The notes under the pieces were generated by a model. That model was not told the origin of the DNA. It saw only the letters and a list, made by a program, of their open reading frames with translations, and did not search any database. A DNA stretch of 64,000 bases, taken from Lewinellaceae bacterium. GTDB lineage: Bacteria > Bacteroidota > Bacteroidia > Chitinophagales > Saprospiraceae. Numbering within the stretch: the stretch's first letter is position 1; each line of letters begins with the position of its first letter. Positions 43,374 to 52,011 of this stretch are shown one piece after another. The stretch is taken from assembly GCA_020636225.1 (NCBI GenBank), contig JACJYI010000003.1, forward strand, positions 186,001 through 250,000. The letters are read 5' to 3'. The translations under genes and the position numbers were made by a program.

Positions 43374-44411
43374 ATGTCCCAAGCGCTATTTGATACCGTC
43401 CAGTCCCTGATCGATGAGATCAAGGCTGCCCGTCCGGCCGACCAGGCAGAACTCGAACAGTTCCGCATTCGTTTCCTGGGATCCAAGAACATCCTGAAGC
43501 CCCTGTTCGGGGAGATCAAGCAGGTGGAGAACAGCCGGAAGAAGGAATACGGTCAGCTGGTCAACGAGGCCAAAACCCTCGCTGAAGCCCTGTTTGAGGA
43601 ACTCCAGGCCAATATGAAGAAAGAAGGCCAAAAGGCTGCTTTTGCCAACCTGGACCTGACAGCTCCGGGCGAGCCACGGCCGATCGGATCCCGGCATCCT
43701 GTCTCGCTCGTCATGCAGGAGATGATCGACATCTTCTCTCGGATCGGATTCACCGTGGCGGATGATCGGGAGGTCGAGGACGACTGGCACAACTTCACGG
43801 CCATGAACACGCCGGAAGACCATCCTGCTCGGGACATGCAGGACACTTTCTACGTGGTGGATGCCCCCAAGATGGTGCTGCGGACGCATACCTCCAGTGT
43901 GCAGGCCCGTGTGATGACCAGCCAGAAGCCGCCCATCCGGATTGTTGCTCCTGGCAGGGTGTACCGGAACGAAACCATTTCCGCACGATCTCACTGCCAG
44001 TTCCACCAGATCGAAGGGCTGTACATCGATGAGGGGGTGAGCTTTGCCGATCTCAAGCAGACCCTGCAATATTTCGTCCGGGAATTCTATGGGGGTGATC
44101 GCCAGATACGCCTGCGCCCGTCCTACTTCCCATTCACCGAGCCCAGCGCCGAGATGGATGTGTACATGGGTTTGAACAGTGAGAAGGACTACCGCATCAC
44201 CAAGGGTACCGGTTGGCTGGAAGTGCTGGGTTGCGGGATGGTCGATCCGGCGGTCCTGGAGAATTGCGGCATCGATCCCGAGCGATACACCGGGTTTGCC
44301 TTCGGCATCGGCATTGAACGGACCGCTATGCTGAAGTACAATATCGAGGATATCCGCCTGATGTTCGAGAATGATGTCCGCTTCCTCAGGCAATTCCAAT
44401 CTATTGTTTGA
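43374..44411 (+). CDS. pheS: Phenylalanyl-tRNA synthetase alpha subunit
   Basis: 345 residues from the ATG of MSQALFDTVQSLIDEIKA; a TTG at 43353 is less likely and lies inside a TACCTTTG element. N-terminal coiled coil (about 1-90) binds tRNA. The class II core has HPVSLVMQEMIDIFSRIGF, the motif 2 region RTHTSSVQARVM...IRIVAPGRVYRNETISARSHCQFHQIEGLYIDEG, and motif 3 GFAFGIGIERTAMLKYNIEDIRLMFEND. It forms an alpha2beta2 enzyme with PheT, which is not in the window. It is followed 42 nt later by hisS. Confidence 0.95.
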   Translation: MSQALFDTVQSLIDEIKAARPADQAELEQFRIRFLGSKNILKPLFGEIKQVENSRKKEYGQLVNEAKTLAEALFEELQANMKKEGQKAAFANLDLTAPGEPRPIGSRHPVSLVMQEMIDIFSRIGFTVADDREVEDDWHNFTAMNTPEDHPARDMQDTFYVVDAPKMVLRTHTSSVQARVMTSQKPPIRIVAPGRVYRNETISARSHCQFHQIEGLYIDEGVSFADLKQTLQYFVREFYGGDRQIRLRPSYFPFTEPSAEMDVYMGLNSEKDYRITKGTGWLEVLGCGMVDPAVLENCGIDPERYTGFAFGIGIERTAMLKYNIEDIRLMFENDVRFLRQFQSIV

Positions 44412-44453
44412 TTTTCCTCCTCGACTCCTCCTCTCCTCAACTTCTCGACTCAT

Positions 44454-45800
44454 ATGAAGCCCAGTATTCCAAAAGGCACACGGGATTTTGGCCCAGACCA
44501 GGTGGATCGCCGCCAGTATATCTTTTCAGTGATCCGGGACGCGTTCGTCCGGTACGGATACCGCCCCATCGAGACACCGGCCATGGAGAGCCTGAGCACA
44601 TTGACAGGCAAGTACGGGGAAGAGGGTGACCAGCTGTTGTTCAAGATCCTCAACAACGGGGATTTTCTGTCCAAGGCAGATGAACAGGCCCTGGCCGACC
44701 GCGACAGCAACAGGATCCTGCCCTCCATATCCAAGCGCGGACTGCGCTATGACCTGACCGTACCCTTTGCCCGGTTCGTGGTGATGAACCAGAATGACCT
44801 GTCTTTTCCCTTCAAGCGGTACCAGATCCAGCCGGTATGGCGGGCTGACCGGCCGCAAAAGGGGCGCTACCAGGAGTTCTTTCAGTGCGATGCCGATGTC
44901 ATCGGCTCGGATTCGCTGATGTATGAGGCCGAACTGATCCGCCTGTACGACCAGGTCTTCCATGAGCTGGGCATCCCAGTGGAGATCCGGGTCAACAACC
45001 GCAAGCTGCTGGCCGGGCTGGCGATGGCCTGCGGGATCGGCGATCATTTCCTGGAAATGACCATGTCCATCGACAAGGCGGACAAGATCGGTTGGGAAGG
45101 CGTGCGCAAGGATATGATCGACAGGCAGATCCCTGAAGAAGGAGTGGATCGGGTCATCCAGTATCTGGCCGATCCCGATCTGGAAAAGCTTCGGCCCATC
45201 CTGGCCGATCATCCGGAAGGGTCCCTGGGGCTGCAGGAAATGGATCAGGTCTCGGAATATCTGAAGGATATTTCCTTGCACAATGCCTGGGTCCTGGACC
45301 TGACCCTGGCGAGAGGATTGAACTACTACACCGGCTGCATTTTCGAAGTGAAAGCTGCAGGAGTGGAGATGGGGAGCATTGGCGGTGGCGGTCGATATGC
45401 CGACCTGACCGGCGTGTTCGGACTGCAGGGGATGTCCGGTGTGGGGATCTCCTTTGGTGCCGACCGGATCTATGATGTCATGGAGACACTGGACCTCTTC
45501 CCGGCCAGTGCTGTCACCAGTTTACAGGTATTGATCTGTGCCTTTGATGCCGAGGATCATCGTTTCGGCTTTGGTGTACTGAACCAGCTCCGGGATGCCG
45601 GGATCTCTGCGGACCTGTACCCTGAGCCCGTGAAGATGCAGAAACAGATGAAATACGCCAATGCACTGGGGGTTCCCTTTGTCCTGGTGATCGGTGAAGC
45701 GGAGCGATCCAGTGGATTGCTGGCCTGTAAGGATATGCGGCAAGGCAATCAGGAGTCTATTGATATTCAGGGGGTTATTGACAGGCTAACGGGCTCCTGA
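44454..45800 (+). CDS. hisS: Histidyl-tRNA synthetase
   Basis: 448 residues. The start IPKGTRDFGPDQVDRRQYI is the class II N-terminus typical of HisS. Class II motifs: motif 2 as FKRYQIQPVWRADRPQKGRYQEFFQCDADVIG, the His-specific motif LARGLNYYTGCIFE, and motif 3 GVGISFGADRIYDVM. A C-terminal anticodon-binding domain covers about 350-448 (VLICAFDAEDHRFGFGVLNQLRDAGISADLY). It is in the same direction as pheS with a 42-nt gap and is probably co-transcribed. Confidence 0.95.
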   Translation: MKPSIPKGTRDFGPDQVDRRQYIFSVIRDAFVRYGYRPIETPAMESLSTLTGKYGEEGDQLLFKILNNGDFLSKADEQALADRDSNRILPSISKRGLRYDLTVPFARFVVMNQNDLSFPFKRYQIQPVWRADRPQKGRYQEFFQCDADVIGSDSLMYEAELIRLYDQVFHELGIPVEIRVNNRKLLAGLAMACGIGDHFLEMTMSIDKADKIGWEGVRKDMIDRQIPEEGVDRVIQYLADPDLEKLRPILADHPEGSLGLQEMDQVSEYLKDISLHNAWVLDLTLARGLNYYTGCIFEVKAAGVEMGSIGGGGRYADLTGVFGLQGMSGVGISFGADRIYDVMETLDLFPASAVTSLQVLICAFDAEDHRFGFGVLNQLRDAGISADLYPEPVKMQKQMKYANALGVPFVLVIGEAERSSGLLACKDMRQGNQESIDIQGVIDRLTGS

Positions 45801-45846
45801 TTCGTTAACCAATCGTTAATGCAAGGCGTCCGGAAGGGAAAGGTGG

Positions 45847-45854
45847 TATCTTTG
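45847..45854 (+). promoter_or_regulatory. -7 promoter element of the lytic transglycosylase gene (TATCTTTG)
   Basis: TATCTTTG, 36 nt before the start. A GTTAATG about 20 nt upstream could serve as a weak -33 element. Confidence 0.5.
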
Positions 45855-45889
45855 CAACGCTTTTCTGTATCGGAAGGGCTCACAGGGGA

Positions 45890-47362
45890 ATGACTATGAA
45901 TTCGAATCGCACTCATTCAAGCTGGCTGATTGCCGGAATATGGGCCTTGACCCTGTCTGTCTCGTGGGCTGCCAATGGTGACCCGACCACACCGGCAGTT
46001 GACGAAAAACAAGAGTATATCTATTCTGAATCCGAGGTCAAGGCACGCTTCAAGGCGATGCCCAGTATCGTCTCCAAGCGCTACAACAGTACCACCCGGC
46101 ACAAGATCAAGGCCTACATGGATTCCCAGCGCAGCGTCACGGAACAGTTGCTGGGGAAGGGGTCCATGTTCTTTCCGATCATCGAACAGTATCTGAAGGC
46201 CTATGACCTTCCGCTGGATCTGAGGGTTTTGCCGATCATCGAGACCCGACTGGATCCAACAGCCATCTCCCATGCCGGCGCGACGGGTTTGTGGCAATTC
46301 ATGGAAGGTACAGCCGCCGAGTTCGGCCTGACGATGGACCATCGGCTGGATGAACGGATCGATATTCATCGGTCCACCGAAGCAGCGGTTCAATATTTGG
46401 CCAAGTTGTACAGCAAGTATGAAGACTGGGGACTGGCCCTGGCAGCCTACAACTGTGGTCCGGGATATGTCAATCGCGCCATTCGTCGTGCCGGTTCGAG
46501 GGATTACTGGAAGGTTGCTCAGTATCTGCCCCGGGAGACACAGAAGTATGTTCCGAAGTTCCTGGCCGCCACCTATCTGGTGAACTATTATCACGAACAC
46601 GGACTGACGCCGGCCTTCCCTGACCTGGACCTGCAGATCACCCAGGAGTTGCGGGTATTCAAGAAGATCTGCTTTGATGAACTGGCCAGGATCTCCCAGG
46701 TACCAGTCGCGATCCTGGAGGAGTTGAACCCGGCCTATTCCGAAGACTGTATCCGCGAGAAGAAAGAAGGTACAGTGATCACCCTTCCAAGGCGGGCGGC
46801 ACGATTTGTTGCCGGATACCTCCGCATGCCGGAGGAAGGACACAAGTACTTCACTGACCTGGCCATTCCAGAGCAACGGTCCCTGGAGATCGAGCAATCC
46901 GGGTACCGGTTGATGCTGTACACCCCGGATAGCACAGAGACATTATCCTCCGTAGCCGGATTCTTTGATGTCGAAGAGAGCCTGTTGCGTCTTTGGAATT
47001 CACTGGAGCCCGATCCGGTATTCGATGGACAGAGAGAGCTCCAGTTTTTCATTCCGGAGGTCCAACCGTTCCATTTGCCCAAGCCTGCTCCCCTGGCCTT
47101 GGTCCCTCAGATCAGTGCAGAGATCGCCTCGGCCTTGAATGACCAGGCATGTCAATCTGTCGTCCAGTTGATGCATGGAGTGGGGATCAGCGGTTCGTAC
47201 GAACTGTACACCTTGAGCCTGGCAGAGACGGTGGATGATGTCTGTCGCATTTTTCCGGTCGTCGACCGGCAGGACATCATGGAGCACAACCCGAAAGCAC
47301 TGTGGGTGCCCGGTGAAGTGATCCGTATCCCCAACAGCCGGGAGAATCTGGCAGTGCGCTAG
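45890..47362 (+). CDS. MltD-like membrane-bound lytic transglycosylase with LysM-like C-terminus
   Basis: 490 residues. Signal peptide about 8-27. The SLT goose-lysozyme-like domain (about 95-240) has the catalytic Glu in LPIIETRLDPTAISHAGATGLWQFM, then GLALAAYNCGPGYVNRAI and YVPKFLAATYLVNYY. Residues about 250-490 contain LysM-like segments (for example YTLSLAETVDDVCRIFPVVDRQDIMEHNPKALWVPGEVIRIP) that bind peptidoglycan. It cleaves the glycan with formation of 1,6-anhydro muramic acid. A second in-frame ATG lies at 45896; either start is possible. Confidence 0.88.
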   Translation: MTMNSNRTHSSWLIAGIWALTLSVSWAANGDPTTPAVDEKQEYIYSESEVKARFKAMPSIVSKRYNSTTRHKIKAYMDSQRSVTEQLLGKGSMFFPIIEQYLKAYDLPLDLRVLPIIETRLDPTAISHAGATGLWQFMEGTAAEFGLTMDHRLDERIDIHRSTEAAVQYLAKLYSKYEDWGLALAAYNCGPGYVNRAIRRAGSRDYWKVAQYLPRETQKYVPKFLAATYLVNYYHEHGLTPAFPDLDLQITQELRVFKKICFDELARISQVPVAILEELNPAYSEDCIREKKEGTVITLPRRAARFVAGYLRMPEEGHKYFTDLAIPEQRSLEIEQSGYRLMLYTPDSTETLSSVAGFFDVEESLLRLWNSLEPDPVFDGQRELQFFIPEVQPFHLPKPAPLALVPQISAEIASALNDQACQSVVQLMHGVGISGSYELYTLSLAETVDDVCRIFPVVDRQDIMEHNPKALWVPGEVIRIPNSRENLAVR

Positions 47363-47405
47363 TCACAAAGGGGGGTGAAGGAATCCTGACCCTCCGGTCC
47401 TGGCA

Positions 47406-47750
47406 TTACCATCCGAACAGGACCAGCATCAGGATCAGGACGAGGATCAGCACCCAAAGCCAGGGTAACCATCGCTTTCGTTCCTGTTGCCGTCGGAGAT
47501 AGTCGATCGCCGGATGGTCGATATCCCGAAAATCCTCTTCTACTGCTTGGATCGATGTATCGGAGAGTAGGGTACGCGCTCGTTCCAGATCCTCTTCGTT
47601 GACCCACAACTGGATGGCCAGGGCCTGAATGGGCAGGATGCTGTGGATGGTTTCATGGCGGAGCATGCCCTGGATGCCCTCTTGGTTCAGTCGGGTCAGC
47701 GCCAGCTGGGCTTCTGTGGCATGGGGAAAGGTGTGGAGTTTGACCAGCAT
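47406..47750 (-). CDS. DUF2007-type protein with C-terminal membrane helix
   Basis: 114 residues from MLVKLHTFPHATEAQLALTRLNQEG. The first about 70 residues fit DUF2007, a small ferredoxin-like signal-transducing or ligand-binding fold (ALAIQLWVNEEDLERARTLLSD). After a charged linker (YLRRQQERKRW) the protein ends in a Leu/Val-rich membrane helix (LPWLWVLILVLILMLVLFGW). The start 31 codons upstream has no domain support. It is convergent with the transglycosylase gene and divergent from the acidic protein gene. Confidence 0.75.
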   Translation of the reverse strand: MLVKLHTFPHATEAQLALTRLNQEGIQGMLRHETIHSILPIQALAIQLWVNEEDLERARTLLSDTSIQAVEEDFRDIDHPAIDYLRRQQERKRWLPWLWVLILVLILMLVLFGW

Positions 47751-47863
47751 AGGCCTGCAAGATCGGCTCTCTGGAGCGGAAAACACAATTCGGTTGCCAC
47801 TCGCCTGTGTCCAGATGATCGAGAATCGGCTGCAAGGTTGCACCTTTGCAGAAATGTTGTGCT

Positions 47864-48337
47864 ATGAAATTTGTCTCAGAAACCACCATCGATCTGGTCA
47901 TTGAAGCACTGGATCAGTCAGATGAAGCCCTGGAGCGTGCTGATCAGGCAATGGCAGACAGCCAGCCGGCGCTGTTGGACTTCCTGACCCAGGAGGCCTT
48001 TGACCTGCTCACAGAGGAAGAACAGGATTATCTCCTCCTGCTGGGTCTGACCCTTTATGAAGCCAGTTTGAAGACCAATGGAGAGCTTCCCGAACTGACC
48101 AGTGATGCCCTTGGTGATGCAGAAGAGGCGAATTATGCCCGCCTGGAAGGGTCCACAGGGAAGAATTTCCACGAGCGGGTGGACGTCTTCTTCCAGGATT
48201 ACCCGCAGGAGGATCTGCTGGCCTTTGTGGAGGATGCCCTGAGTGATGAAGAAGAAGAGCTGGTCACTTCAGAAGGCAGGGAGACCCTGTTCGTGACCTT
48301 GAAGTCGGTGATCGATGCCCTGCATGCTTCCTGCTGA
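47864..48337 (+). CDS. Acidic soluble protein of unknown function
   Basis: 157 residues from MKFVSETTIDLVIEALDQSDEALERADQAM; six codons are added by an in-frame upstream ATG (47846). The protein is very acidic, helical, without signal peptide or membrane segment, and has repeated LLDFLTQEAFDLLTEEEQDYLLLLG and AFVEDALSDEEEEL segments. It has no recognised domain. Similar acidic proteins occur in related bacteria in my recollection, but no role is known. It is divergent from the DUF2007 gene; CACCTTTG upstream (47841-47848) may be its -7 element. Confidence 0.65.
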   Translation: MKFVSETTIDLVIEALDQSDEALERADQAMADSQPALLDFLTQEAFDLLTEEEQDYLLLLGLTLYEASLKTNGELPELTSDALGDAEEANYARLEGSTGKNFHERVDVFFQDYPQEDLLAFVEDALSDEEEELVTSEGRETLFVTLKSVIDALHASC

Positions 48338-48562
48338 ACACAAAGTGGTGATCAGTGTCCTGACCAGTGCTTGGCGCTGGTTTGTCGAAGCATATCGTAG
48401 CCTTGGATGTGACCGGATGACTGGAGTGCCGGTCCAGGCGGAAGATCACATTTTCCTGGAGGACTGATCGGGACAGGGCCATGTCGGAAGCCCCTTTTCG
48501 ATACTGGTCTGTGAATCCGATTGCTGCCCAAAGAACCCATTTGAAGAAATGGGGAATAAAAA

Positions 48563-48587
48563 ACCCCGTGAGGTCAATTCACGGGGT
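48563..48587 (-). terminator. Terminator of the thioredoxin-like gene
   Basis: Stem ACCCCGTGA / TCACGGGGT with a 7-nt loop, followed on the minus strand by T residues (GGTTTTTTATTCC). It lies 26 nt after the stop of the gene at 48614. Confidence 0.8.
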
Positions 48588-48613
48588 CACGTAACTGATG
48601 ATTCAGATCTGTT

Positions 48614-49090
48614 CTACTTGATAAAGCCACTCACGGTGGAAATGAATTCGTCCACACTTGGCGTGTAGCCTGTTTTGCCCAGGGCCTGCAGGGAATAGTT
48701 CCCGGTTTTGTCCTTGGTGGCATTGAACACCCAGACGGTCGGGAATCCGGTGACCCGGAACGACTGTTGCATGTTGGCGTTCTGTTGCTGGATATCGGTC
48801 GGCAATTTGAACCGTTTCGGGTAGTCCAGTTCGAGCAGGACGACGTTCTTGTCGGCCCACTTCTTGAATTCCGGCTTGGAGAAAACGGAAGCGGTCAACC
48901 GCTTGCACCATCCGCACCAGTCACTCCCGGTGAAGTTGGCCATGATGGGTTTGCCGGTCTTTTGCGACAGGGCATAGGCCTCATCCAAGCTCACCAACCA
49001 GCCTTCATTGGCAGCGGTATAGGTCTTGGATTGGCCGAACGCCATCGAGGAGATCAGTAAGAGGGATGCAAGGATGGAGTAGATTCTCAT
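48614..49090 (-). CDS. Secreted thioredoxin-like protein (WCGWC)
   Basis: 158 residues. Signal peptide MRIYSILASLLLISSMAFGQ, then a thioredoxin fold with GSDWCGWCKRL (Cys59, Cys62), the typical motif of DsbD-gamma/YyaL-like and SoxW-type Bacteroidota thioredoxins, and a cis-Pro segment in VTGFPTVWVF. It probably reduces or isomerises disulfides in exported proteins. It is monocistronic, with its own terminator. Confidence 0.85.
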   Translation of the reverse strand: MRIYSILASLLLISSMAFGQSKTYTAANEGWLVSLDEAYALSQKTGKPIMANFTGSDWCGWCKRLTASVFSKPEFKKWADKNVVLLELDYPKRFKLPTDIQQQNANMQQSFRVTGFPTVWVFNATKDKTGNYSLQALGKTGYTPSVDEFISTVSGFIK

Positions 49091-49286
49091 GTGTTCAGGT
49101 TTACGATCGGCATGGGTTCATGGTTGTGCCGACGGAATAATAATGGACAAAGATAGGAGTTGGTTACAAGTCGCGCTTGAAGTTAACATCTTCATAACCC
49201 CGTGGCCAGAGGTTAGTTACAACCGGGAAGAAAAAAATATGTCAGGAAGGATCGAATGAGGCGGGTCTCTTTTGCACCTTTGGGAT

Positions 49287-50165
49287 ATGGACCCCGTTCG
49301 ACGTTCGTGGATCGAAATGCATCTGGCTGTACTCTGCTTCGGGTTTACAGCCATCCTGGGGGCCTGGATCTCCCTGTCAGCGCTCAGCCTGGTCTGGTGG
49401 CGGGTGCTGCTGACGTCCGTCTCCCTCATCCTGCTCTTGCGCGGATTTGGCTCTTTGCGTAGAATGCCCATCCGGTTGATGTTGAGTTATGCGGGGGTCG
49501 GCGTGCTGGTCGCCCTGCACTGGGTGGCCTTTTACGGTGCGATCAAGTTGGCCAATGTGAGTATCACCCTGGTGTGCATGGCGACCACCTCCCTGTTTAC
49601 AGCATTCCTGGAGCCACTGTTTACACGGCAGCGCTTGCGAGGGGTAGAAGTGGTACTGGGACTGATGATGGTGCCGGGAATGGTCCTGGTGGTGCGGCAT
49701 ATCGAGCCGGGGCATTGGTACGGGGTCCTCGCTGGATTGGCCGCAGCTCTCCTGGCGGCCATTTTCTCCATATTGAACAAACAGTTGGTATCCCGGGCGA
49801 GTGAAATGGAGATCACCCTGCTGGAACTGGGGTCGGCCTGGATCTTTCTTTCCGTTATCCTGGGTGTCATGGCCCTGTTCGGGGTGACCTACGACCTGGA
49901 GCCGGCTCCTTCCGACTGGATTTGGCTGATCGTGCTGGCTTTGGTCTGTACGACCCTGGCCTATATCCTCGCCTTGCGCGCGTTGCGTCATCTTTCCGCC
50001 TTTGCCAGCAACCTGACCATCAACCTGGAACCCGTTTACGGGATCCTGCTGGCCATCCTTCTGCTCGGGGAGCACCATGACCTGGACCTAAAGTTCTACC
50101 TGGGTGTGGCCATGATCCTCGGGGCCGTGTTGGCCTATCCCTGGATGAAGCGACGGTGGGTTTGA
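49287..50165 (+). CDS. EamA/DMT-family transporter
   Basis: 292 residues from MDPVRRSWIEMHLAVLCFG; an upstream TTG (49272) is less likely. About ten membrane helices in two EamA repeats (about 10-140 and 150-290), including the typical GVGVLVALHWVAFYGAIKLANVSITLVCMATTSLFTAFLEPLF and the second-repeat equivalent LALVCTTLAYILALRALRHLSAFASNLTINLEPVYGILLAILLLGE. The substrate is unknown; DMT exporters commonly move amino acids or metabolites. A CACCTTTG is at 49275-49282, 4 nt before the ATG. Confidence 0.85.
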   Translation: MDPVRRSWIEMHLAVLCFGFTAILGAWISLSALSLVWWRVLLTSVSLILLLRGFGSLRRMPIRLMLSYAGVGVLVALHWVAFYGAIKLANVSITLVCMATTSLFTAFLEPLFTRQRLRGVEVVLGLMMVPGMVLVVRHIEPGHWYGVLAGLAAALLAAIFSILNKQLVSRASEMEITLLELGSAWIFLSVILGVMALFGVTYDLEPAPSDWIWLIVLALVCTTLAYILALRALRHLSAFASNLTINLEPVYGILLAILLLGEHHDLDLKFYLGVAMILGAVLAYPWMKRRWV

Positions 50166-50304
50166 GATTCGCTGTTCGCTGCTCGCCATTCGCTCTTTGC
50201 CCCGAGGGCTCAGAGCTGTTCGCTTGCTATTGTGAAGTAAGCTTGCCTGGGGAGAGTTTATGGGTTTCCGCCACGGCGGACTGGTATTCGTTGATGGGTT
50301 TATT

Positions 50305-50406
50305 CCGCCTTCCCTCGGTCCTCGGTCCTTTCTTGTCAGAATCACAGATGGGCACGGATGAACGGATTCCACAGAACCTGCGATGCTGTAGAGGCCGAAT
50401 ACCGCC
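50305..50406 (+). repeat. Dispersed intergenic repeat, copy A
   Basis: Starts CCGCCTTCCCTCGGTCCTCG and contains TCTTGTCAGAATCAC, TTCCACAGAACCTG and GCCGAATACCG. The same order of words, with small indels, appears at 55933-56030. Confidence 0.8.
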
Positions 50407-50426
50407 TTCGCAATTCCTCCGTGCAC

Positions 50427-51950
50427 TCACTCCACCATCACCTGCCCGCTGGCATACCGACCCTGCGGATCATATAGATTGAGAAAATACAGACCAGGAG
50501 TCCACCCGGAACAATCGACATGGGCAGCCCCGCCTGTCCAGGGCAGACGAACCACTTCCCGACCAGCAATATCAATCACCGTGAAGGTGCCACCCGAACC
50601 AAAATCTGGGAGTGTTACCTGAAACTGCCCCCGGGCCGGATTGGGCCTCACCTCCAACAAACGGACCTCGGCCTGAACCGGCAGAAAGATGGACGTGGAT
50701 AAGGTGCTGTCACATACCGGCCCGGTATCCAGACGATAGTTGACCATATTGGGCAGGCATTTTCCATTGGTGGCCGGAAGTTTGACACCTCGTTGCTCGA
50801 ATCCGCAGGCAATGCCTGGCAGGTTAGGATGATGGATGACATGCAGGAAGGGTGTTGTGCCATCAGTACTCATGTAGATCTTGCAGTCCGGGCCAATATT
50901 TAAGAATTGAAAGCCGGTGCTGAAAAAATCTTTCCATAGAAATCCATCGTAGTCGGCGATCAGGGTAGCTCCGTCCTGAAGGTCTGGTGCCCAGGTGTCG
51001 ACTTGCCAGAGATGCCAGGTATTGTCAATGTAGATGAATCTGGAATCAGGTGAAAATTCACCGCAGGCAATAAACGTGTGTGTACTGTCCGGGATGAGCC
51101 ATTGGCGTGTATTGGATAACAACCCGGTTTCGCGATCAAAATCCCACAGGAGAATACCTTGCTCGCGACTGAATCGGGCCAGTTTAGTGCCATCCGGACT
51201 GAATTTGAGGACGGTGCCCCCTCCAAACGGAACGATAGGCCCGATGGCCTGTGTGTCATGTAAAAGAATGGAATCCGCCTGGACCAGAAATTTAAAATAT
51301 GCATTGGTCTGGTATTGCGGAAAGAACAGCCACCAGTCAATACCGTTTTGATGCTTGACAGCATGCATCTCACATTCCTTGATTTGACCTGTGAATATTA
51401 ATTCATTTTTTTTCTTGACCAGACCATTAAGAGAAGTTTTGAAACTGATTGTACTGGCATAGATTTTATCCATCCAGTAGGTGGATTGTTTGGTGATGGT
51501 ATCCTTGGCGTGGATAAGAAACACTTCATCGGGATCCCCCGGTCGGGGCAGGAAAAGAGCTGTGTTAATGCTTGGATAATAAGTTACACCGAAAAAATTT
51601 GTACAATATTGCGACCAGGTTTTTCCAAAATTAATGCTATCGCCATTTGTCATTTGTTCAAACTTCTTATTAAAAATACGACAGCCATCCGTATAGGCCA
51701 ACAGCTCTCCGGTTTCAGGATGGGAAATGGAGGCATTGGTGAGGAGCATGGAACCGGATCCATTTAAATAGTAAGATTGTGGAATGCCTTCGTCAAATTG
51801 AATATGGGAGAAGCCAATATTTGAATCCGGATCAAATCCACCACCAGGTTCATATCCCAATAACCACGTATAATCGCTCTTTTGAGTGAAGCCAATCATA
51901 CAATGAATACTGAAGAAGACGAAAATGAATAATCGAATGGGGTACATCAT
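50427..51950 (-). CDS. Secreted beta-propeller-like protein with T9SS type A sorting domain
   Basis: 507 residues from the Met pair at 51950/51947 in front of YPIRLFIFVFFSIHCMIGFTQ, a signal peptide; sequence upstream overlaps the terminator. The body has WD40/six-blade-like repeats (GGGTVLKFSPDGTKLARFSREQGILLWDFDRETG, FIACGEFSPDSRFIYIDNT). The last about 75 residues form a T9SS type A domain (VRPNPARGQFQVTLPDFG, VIDIAGREVVRLPW, GLYFLNLYDPQGR). Likely secreted to the cell surface. It follows another T9SS cargo gene but is separated from it by a terminator, so it has its own promoter. Confidence 0.82.
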   Translation of the reverse strand: MMYPIRLFIFVFFSIHCMIGFTQKSDYTWLLGYEPGGGFDPDSNIGFSHIQFDEGIPQSYYLNGSGSMLLTNASISHPETGELLAYTDGCRIFNKKFEQMTNGDSINFGKTWSQYCTNFFGVTYYPSINTALFLPRPGDPDEVFLIHAKDTITKQSTYWMDKIYASTISFKTSLNGLVKKKNELIFTGQIKECEMHAVKHQNGIDWWLFFPQYQTNAYFKFLVQADSILLHDTQAIGPIVPFGGGTVLKFSPDGTKLARFSREQGILLWDFDRETGLLSNTRQWLIPDSTHTFIACGEFSPDSRFIYIDNTWHLWQVDTWAPDLQDGATLIADYDGFLWKDFFSTGFQFLNIGPDCKIYMSTDGTTPFLHVIHHPNLPGIACGFEQRGVKLPATNGKCLPNMVNYRLDTGPVCDSTLSTSIFLPVQAEVRLLEVRPNPARGQFQVTLPDFGSGGTFTVIDIAGREVVRLPWTGGAAHVDCSGWTPGLYFLNLYDPQGRYASGQVMVE

Positions 51951-51963
51951 ATAAATATTAAAA

Positions 51964-51995
51964 CCCCGGATGGCAGCAAACGCTGCCATCCGGGG
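51964..51995 (-). terminator. Terminator of the beta-helix T9SS gene
   Basis: Perfect 14-bp stem CCCCGGATGGCAGC / GCTGCCATCCGGGG with a 4-nt loop, 16 nt after the stop at 52012 and followed on the minus strand by TTTTAAT. It lies between two T9SS cargo genes. Confidence 0.88.
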
Positions 51996-52011
51996 ATGAG
52001 AAACAATTAAA

